Assembly (NCBI GenBank): GCA_013003555.1
Contig: JABDIV010000059.1
Location: 1 to 37,847, forward strand
Length of the DNA stretch: 37,847 nt
Direction: 5' to 3'
Source: Flavobacteriaceae bacterium
Lineage (GTDB): Bacteria; Bacteroidota; Bacteroidia; Flavobacteriales; Flavobacteriaceae
The stretch's first letter is position 1. Each line of letters begins with the position of its first letter. A program made the translations under genes and the position numbers. Positions 34,016-37,847 of the stretch are shown in pieces. The notes under the pieces are model-generated. The model searched no databases. It worked only from the letters and a program-made list of their open reading frames with translations, and had not been told where the DNA came from.

Positions 34016-34083
34016 CTTGGACGAGAAGTTTATCCCGCACTTGATGCGGGAAGTCCAAGCCTGTCCTGAGCGTAGTCGAAAGG
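34016..34083. repeat. REP-like hairpin element with adjoining short repeat motif
   Basis: The outer stem is CTTGGAC (34016-34022) with GTCCAAG (34053-34059); the inner stem is TCCCGCA (34033-34039) with TGCGGGA (34045-34051), loop CTTGA. Directly behind lies CCTGTCCTGAGCGTAG plus TCGAAAGG (34060-34083), a short motif that I recall as widespread between genes in many bacteria, including Flavobacteria. There is no T tract, so it is not a standard terminator. It sits 27 bases past the GIY-YIG stop. Confidence 0.65.
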
Positions 34084-34362
34084 AGGTGAAGCAAAACAAG
34101 AAAAACCATCTAAGAAATTAGGTCGCTTTTTTCTTATGATTTAATAGTTATCAGCTATTTTGATTAAATCACTTCTGCAAGGCGCCTAAAAGATTTTTAA
34201 ACAGCTCCATCGGCTATTTCAGCAAGTTGTTCACAACAAACGGATGGCTAACCTTTGTTACCAGGTAAAGTAATATTATCAGCGTTATCCGTAGATTCAT
34301 TTTCATGTTATTATCGTTAATAGTTTTTAGTTTTTCTTCCTGATTAGAAAAGGAAAAATTGA

Positions 34363-34388
34363 TAACTTTCCCGGTAAATTAATTTACC
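34363..34388 (+). promoter_or_regulatory. Possible -7 box and perfect palindrome before the second propeller gene
   Basis: TAACTTTC (34363-34370) matches TAnnTTTG at 7 of 8 positions. It is followed at once by GGTAAATTAATTTACC (34373-34388), a perfect 16-bp palindrome that would overlap the start of transcription, 17 bases before the ATG at 34406. It may be an operator or an RNA hairpin near the ribosome-binding site. Confidence 0.4.
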
Positions 34389-34405
34389 AATCATTCTAAT
34401 TTAAT

Positions 34406-37400
34406 ATGAAAAATATATTGCTGCTATTGATCATGCTGTGCACGCTTCCTCTTAAGGCACAGCCAAAAAAGAAATCAACTTCAGAAACCACCAAATCGAT
34501 CTTAGAGAAGACTGACATGTCTGGATTGAAATTCAGAAGTTTAGGCCCTGCACTCACTTCTGGTCGAATTTCAGATTTAGCGGTCAATCCTGATAACTTC
34601 AATGAGTATTACGTGGCCACATCTTCGGGTGGGGTATGGAAAACCATAAATGCAGGTAATACATATCATCCCATTTTCGATGGTCAGGGTAGCTACTCTA
34701 TTGGTTGCATTACGCTTGACCCCAATAATTCGAATATCGTTTGGGTAGGAACAGGTGAGAACAATAACCAGCGTAGCGTTGCCTATGGAGATGGTATTTA
34801 TAAGTCCCTTGATGGCGGTAAAAGTTGGGAACATATGGGCTTGAAAAACTCTGAACACATTGGAAAGATTATCATCCATCCAGATAACTCAGATGTTGTT
34901 TATGTTGCAGCCATTGGTCCGCTATGGAGTGCCGGTGGCGATCGGGGCCTATACAAATCAGAAGATGGTGGGAAAACCTGGGAGGCCTTACTTACTGTTG
35001 ACGAGCACACCGGCGTTAATGATGTGGTGATCGACTCCCGTAATCCGGAAGTCTTGTATGCGTCAACCTTCCAGAGAAGACGTCATGTATTTACCTATAT
35101 TGGGGGAGGGCCAGGTTCGGGCTTACATAAATCGGAGGACGGTGGAAAAACCTGGAAAAAGATTGAGAAGGGATTACCTTCAACCATGCTTGGAAGAATT
35201 GGGTTAGCGATTTCCCCTTCCAACCCAGAGTACATATATGCCATTGTAGAAGCTGCCGAAGGGAAAGGTGGATTCTTCATTTCCACCAATCGAGGCGCTT
35301 CCTGGGAAAAGCGAAGCAGCTATGCCACCAGTGGAAATTATTACCAGGAGATCATCGCAGATCCTGTTGATCCCGACCGTGTTTACGCGATGAATAACTG
35401 GATGCGCGTTACCAGCGACGGGGGAAGAACCTTTGATTATGTTGGTGAAGACTATAAACACATAGATAACCACGTTATCTGGATCAATCCAAACAACAAT
35501 ATGCATTTGCTTTCAGGGAACGACGGTGGCGTTTACGAATCCTGGGACGGCGGAAAGCACTGGTCGTTTAAACCGAATTTGCCGGTTACTCAGTTTTATA
35601 AAGTGGCCGTAGACAATGCTAAACCGTTTTACAACATTTATGGAGGCACGCAAGACAATTTCAGCTTGGGGGGACCCTCCAGAACAGTGAGTGATAATGG
35701 TCCGAACAACTTCGACTGGTTCATTACGCATGGTGGCGATGGGTTTGAGTCGCAAGTTGATCCGGACAATCCTAATATTGTATATGCCCAATCACAATAC
35801 GGTGTTCTTGTCCGCTACGATAAATTGAGTGGAGAAGAAAAAGGCATCCAACCCAAAGAAAGAAGAGGCGAGAACAGATATCGTTGGAATTGGGATGCGC
35901 CTTTAGCGGTAAGTCGCCATAAACCGGGCAGGATCTATTTTGCTGCTAATAAGTTATTCAGAAGTGATGACCGTGGCAACAGCTGGGCGGTAATCAGTGA
36001 TGATCTGACACGTAATCTAGACCGCAACAAGCTCTCGGTAATGGGCAGGATTTGGGGTATCGATGCCGTGATGAAGAACCAGTCCACTTCGCCTTATGGT
36101 ACCATCGTAGCGTTTTCTGAATCGCCTAAAAATGAGAATCTATTATATGTAGGCACTGATGATGGATTAATTCAGATTACTGATGATGGCGGTCAAACCT
36201 GGAGAGAAGCTTCAAGAATAACTGGTGTTCCCGATCGAACCTATGTCAATGCTGTATTTGCTTCCAAACACGATGAAAATGTGGTTTATGCCTGCTTTAA
36301 CAACCATAAGAATGGCGATTTCAAACCCTATGTGTATGTAAGTAGAAACAAGGGAACTAGCTGGAAGAATATCAGTAACAATCTTCCGGAAAGAGGTTCT
36401 GTTTATGCCATTGAAGAAGACCATGTTGATCCGAACCTTTTGTTTACAGGAACAGAATTTGGTGTGTTCTTCTCTGATAATGGAGGACAGGAATGGAAGC
36501 AATTAAATGGGGGCCTGCCCACCATTGCCGTACGTGATATTGCTATTCAGGAAGATCATAATGATTTGGTATTGGGTACTTTCGGACGGGGATTCTATGT
36601 GCTGGATGATTATTCAAGTTTACGTGGTATAAGCCAAAAATTAGACGACGAAGCTAATTTGTTTATCGTACGGGATGCTCTTCAATTCGAAATGGCTTAT
36701 CCTTTAGGGCTGCCCAATAAGGCTTTTATGGGCGACAATTTTTTCATTGGTGACAACCTGGGTTCTGAGGCTATTTTCACATGGTATTTAAAAGAATCGA
36801 TAGACAGCAAGGCAGACCAGCGGAAAGAAGCTGCAAAGAAGTTAACCAAAGACGGGAAGAATAACCCGTATCCAACCTATGAAACCCTCAAAAAGGAGGC
36901 TGACGAATTGAACCCGCAACTGGTATTCACTATAACCAACGGCAGTGGCAGTATTGTACGCAAACTATTCGCATCCCCTGAAAAAGGATTAAAAAGGGTC
37001 AAATGGGATTTGCGTTATGCCTCAAAAGAGCCGATTGATTTCCGCAAACCTGCCTTTTACAATCCATTTGGCGGAGATAGTAAAGGGGCTTTTGTAGAGC
37101 CGGGAACCTATACGGTCAGCCTTTCTAAAATAGTTGATGAGTTAGAAACACAGCTGTCATCACCTGTTTCCTTTAAAGTGATTCCGCTTAAAAATACGGT
37201 TCTTCCTGCTGATGATCGTGAAGCATTGGCCCAATTCCAGCAGGAAGTCAATGTTCTTTCGGGGAAAGTAAGGAGTGTGCAAAATTCACTTTCAGAATTG
37301 GCGAATGAGCTGAAGTTTATGAAAGAAGCGATCAAACGAGCACCAGGCGGGCATATAGACCTTTTGAAAGGATGGAAGGCATTAGATCAGGAAATGAAGG

Positions 37401-37684
37401 CCATCCGCATAAAACTCAATGGAGATCGCCTTGCCAGTCGTTTGGATCAGGGTACACCACCGTCCATTTCGAGCAGGGTTGGTTCTTTACAATATGAACA
37501 ATCAAGCTCTACGGGTGCACCCACAGAAACTCATATAAGTACTTATACTATAGCCAAAGAGGAGTTTGAACCGGTATATGCACAGGCTAAAGAACTTGTG
37601 AATATTAAATTTGACGCTTTTAGGAAGAAACTAAAAGATTCCGGGGCTCCCTATACGCCTGGGAATATTCACTTTTTGGATTAG
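34406..37684 (+). CDS. Exported Asp-box beta-propeller protein (VPS10/sortilin-like), second paralogue
   Basis: A 1092-residue protein with a signal peptide (MKNILLLLIMLCTLPLKAQ) and the same plan as the 2187-5276 product. Residues about 45-735 have repeated Asp-boxes (SLDGGKSW, SEDGGKTW, STNRGASW, SWDGGKHW, SDDRGNSW, TDDGGQTW, SRNKGTSW, SDNGGQEW). A linker and an Ig-like domain follow (about 750-930), then a helical tail (about 940-1075) with heptad-like spacing. The opening FRSLGPALTSGRISDLAVNP corresponds to YRLVGPFRGGRSAAVTGVP in the paralogue. Overall identity is only moderate, so the duplication is old. The family is called 'glycosyl hydrolase' in annotation, yet no catalytic site can be shown; binding of peptides or glycans is as likely. 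No T9SS tail is seen. It lies between the tRNA-Asn and the tRNA remnant. Confidence 0.88.
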   Translation: MKNILLLLIMLCTLPLKAQPKKKSTSETTKSILEKTDMSGLKFRSLGPALTSGRISDLAVNPDNFNEYYVATSSGGVWKTINAGNTYHPIFDGQGSYSIGCITLDPNNSNIVWVGTGENNNQRSVAYGDGIYKSLDGGKSWEHMGLKNSEHIGKIIIHPDNSDVVYVAAIGPLWSAGGDRGLYKSEDGGKTWEALLTVDEHTGVNDVVIDSRNPEVLYASTFQRRRHVFTYIGGGPGSGLHKSEDGGKTWKKIEKGLPSTMLGRIGLAISPSNPEYIYAIVEAAEGKGGFFISTNRGASWEKRSSYATSGNYYQEIIADPVDPDRVYAMNNWMRVTSDGGRTFDYVGEDYKHIDNHVIWINPNNNMHLLSGNDGGVYESWDGGKHWSFKPNLPVTQFYKVAVDNAKPFYNIYGGTQDNFSLGGPSRTVSDNGPNNFDWFITHGGDGFESQVDPDNPNIVYAQSQYGVLVRYDKLSGEEKGIQPKERRGENRYRWNWDAPLAVSRHKPGRIYFAANKLFRSDDRGNSWAVISDDLTRNLDRNKLSVMGRIWGIDAVMKNQSTSPYGTIVAFSESPKNENLLYVGTDDGLIQITDDGGQTWREASRITGVPDRTYVNAVFASKHDENVVYACFNNHKNGDFKPYVYVSRNKGTSWKNISNNLPERGSVYAIEEDHVDPNLLFTGTEFGVFFSDNGGQEWKQLNGGLPTIAVRDIAIQEDHNDLVLGTFGRGFYVLDDYSSLRGISQKLDDEANLFIVRDALQFEMAYPLGLPNKAFMGDNFFIGDNLGSEAIFTWYLKESIDSKADQRKEAAKKLTKDGKNNPYPTYETLKKEADELNPQLVFTITNGSGSIVRKLFASPEKGLKRVKWDLRYASKEPIDFRKPAFYNPFGGDSKGAFVEPGTYTVSLSKIVDELETQLSSPVSFKVIPLKNTVLPADDREALAQFQQEVNVLSGKVRSVQNSLSELANELKFMKEAIKRAPGGHIDLLKGWKALDQEMKAIRIKLNGDRLASRLDQGTPPSISSRVGSLQYEQSSSTGAPTETHISTYTIAKEEFEPVYAQAKELVNIKFDAFRKKLKDSGAPYTPGNIHFLD

Positions 37685-37709
37685 GAGCGATAGAAGAAAG
37701 ATCATTGTA

Positions 37710-37737
37710 GGTCTTGGTTCAAGTCCAAGAGGGGAGC
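37710..37737 (+). pseudogene. Decayed 3' end of tRNA-Asn (duplicate of 33567-33596)
   Basis: Aligned with the 30 bases at the end of the tRNA-Asn gene, this stretch has 27 matches, one substitution (TTCGAGT to TTCAAGT in the T loop) and two single-base gaps. It keeps the T arm (CTTGGTTCAAGTCCAAG) and most of the acceptor strand, but the 5' half of a tRNA is absent upstream. It therefore looks like an attachment-site remnant or the stump of a second tRNA gene. It is in the same orientation as the intact gene, 4.1 kb away. Confidence 0.75.
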
Positions 37738-37743
37738 AGAATA

Positions 37744-37773
37744 AAACCTCAACTAATTGTAGTTGAGGTTTTT
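37744..37773 (+). terminator. Intrinsic terminator behind the tRNA remnant
   Basis: AAACCTCAACTA (37744-37755), loop ATTG, TAGTTGAGGTTT (37760-37771) followed by TT: a 12-bp perfect stem with a T tract. It may be the original terminator of the tRNA-Asn locus, now serving the propeller gene. From 37774 to the window end I see only AT-rich sequence. Confidence 0.85.
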
Positions 37774-37847
37774 AATTGAACTATATTTTTTAATAATATT
37801 TTGCGACTCAAAGAGTCTTCAAGAATTTAATTGCTTGGGTTAGTTGA

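Larger units (their letters stand above)
33989..34405. other. 417-bp spacer without a confident gene
   Basis: It contains the hairpin repeat at 34016-34083 and the leader of the second propeller gene. On the minus strand there is one small open frame of 30 codons (34306 to 34214), starting MKMNLRITLIILLYLVTKVS, hydrophobic, without a promoter match. After its TAG the same frame continues with PMELFKNLLGALQK (34213-34172) up to TGA. This could be a decayed gene end, a pair of tiny peptides or chance. The rest shows nothing I can name. Confidence 0.5.

Noticed and set aside
33989..34060. REP-like hairpin as the terminator of the GIY-YIG gene
   Set aside because: The stem is long but has no following run of T on either strand, so a standard intrinsic terminator is not supported.
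37805..37817. GACTC-AAA-GAGTC near the right edge
   Set aside because: Only a 5-bp stem, no T tract and no gene context visible before the window ends.
1..37847. CRISPR array, insertion sequence, prophage or restriction/defence cluster
   Set aside because: No regularly spaced direct repeats, transposase, integrase, phage structural gene, Cas protein or methylase is visible anywhere in the window.

Overview
The window looks like chromosomal DNA from a member of the Flavobacteriaceae (Bacteroidota), probably marine. The evidence is a TAnnTTTG-type -7 promoter box in front of many genes, weak or absent Shine-Dalgarno sequences, low-to-moderate GC, a type IX secretion (T9SS) sorting tail on an M1 peptidase, CarboxypepD_reg-like/TonB-plug proteins, a FeoA-FeoB-FeoB-associated cluster, SCO and a BrxA/BrxB bacilliredoxin. 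I name no species.

Layout. 1-7605: a serine hydrolase cut by the left edge (-), then a MATE exporter, a secreted Asp-box beta-propeller protein, an NtrY-like orphan histidine kinase and an enoyl-CoA hydratase (+). 7608-9032: a Tat-exported Gfo/Idh/MocA oxidoreductase (-). 9206-14271: two paralogous exported multidomain proteins with a TonB-plug-like domain but no beta-barrel. 14342-16801: a small exported protein (-), an AraC regulator (+) and an S1/P1 nuclease (-). 16979-19875: a radical SAM protein (+) facing an overlapping operon plsC-HD hydrolase-GNAT (-). 19939-21909: bacilliredoxin (-), then TerB/DnaJ and HAD phosphatase (+). 21900-24251: a metal-homeostasis unit (palindromic operator candidates, DtxR/MntR-type repressor, ZIP transporter), with an outer-membrane-type protein overlapping it tail to tail. 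24357-26798: S9 peptidase and a small exported protein. 26795-30013 (-): SCO, feoA, feoB and a 45-residue FeoB-associated peptide. 30102-33451: M1 aminopeptidase with T9SS tail and the site-2 protease RseP. 33522-37773: a tRNA-Asn and an island-like segment behind it.

How the genes fit together. Several genes concern divalent metals: MntR-like/ZIP, the feo operon and SCO (copper delivery to cytochrome oxidase). Another set handles extracellular or periplasmic polymers and peptides: S9 and M1 peptidases, two Asp-box propeller proteins and the S1/P1 nuclease. The rest is housekeeping (RseP, PlsC, tRNA, crotonase).

The most unusual region is 33522-37773. A tRNA-Asn with a clear promoter is followed at once by two interlocking inverted repeats, a terminator, a small GIY-YIG nuclease gene, a second and different hairpin repeat, and the second large propeller gene. 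The segment ends in a decayed 28-base copy of the tRNA-Asn 3' end followed by its own terminator. This resembles an insertion at a tRNA 3' end with a displaced copy left behind, but no integrase is present. All functional assignments come from reading motifs in the sequence; no database search was run.
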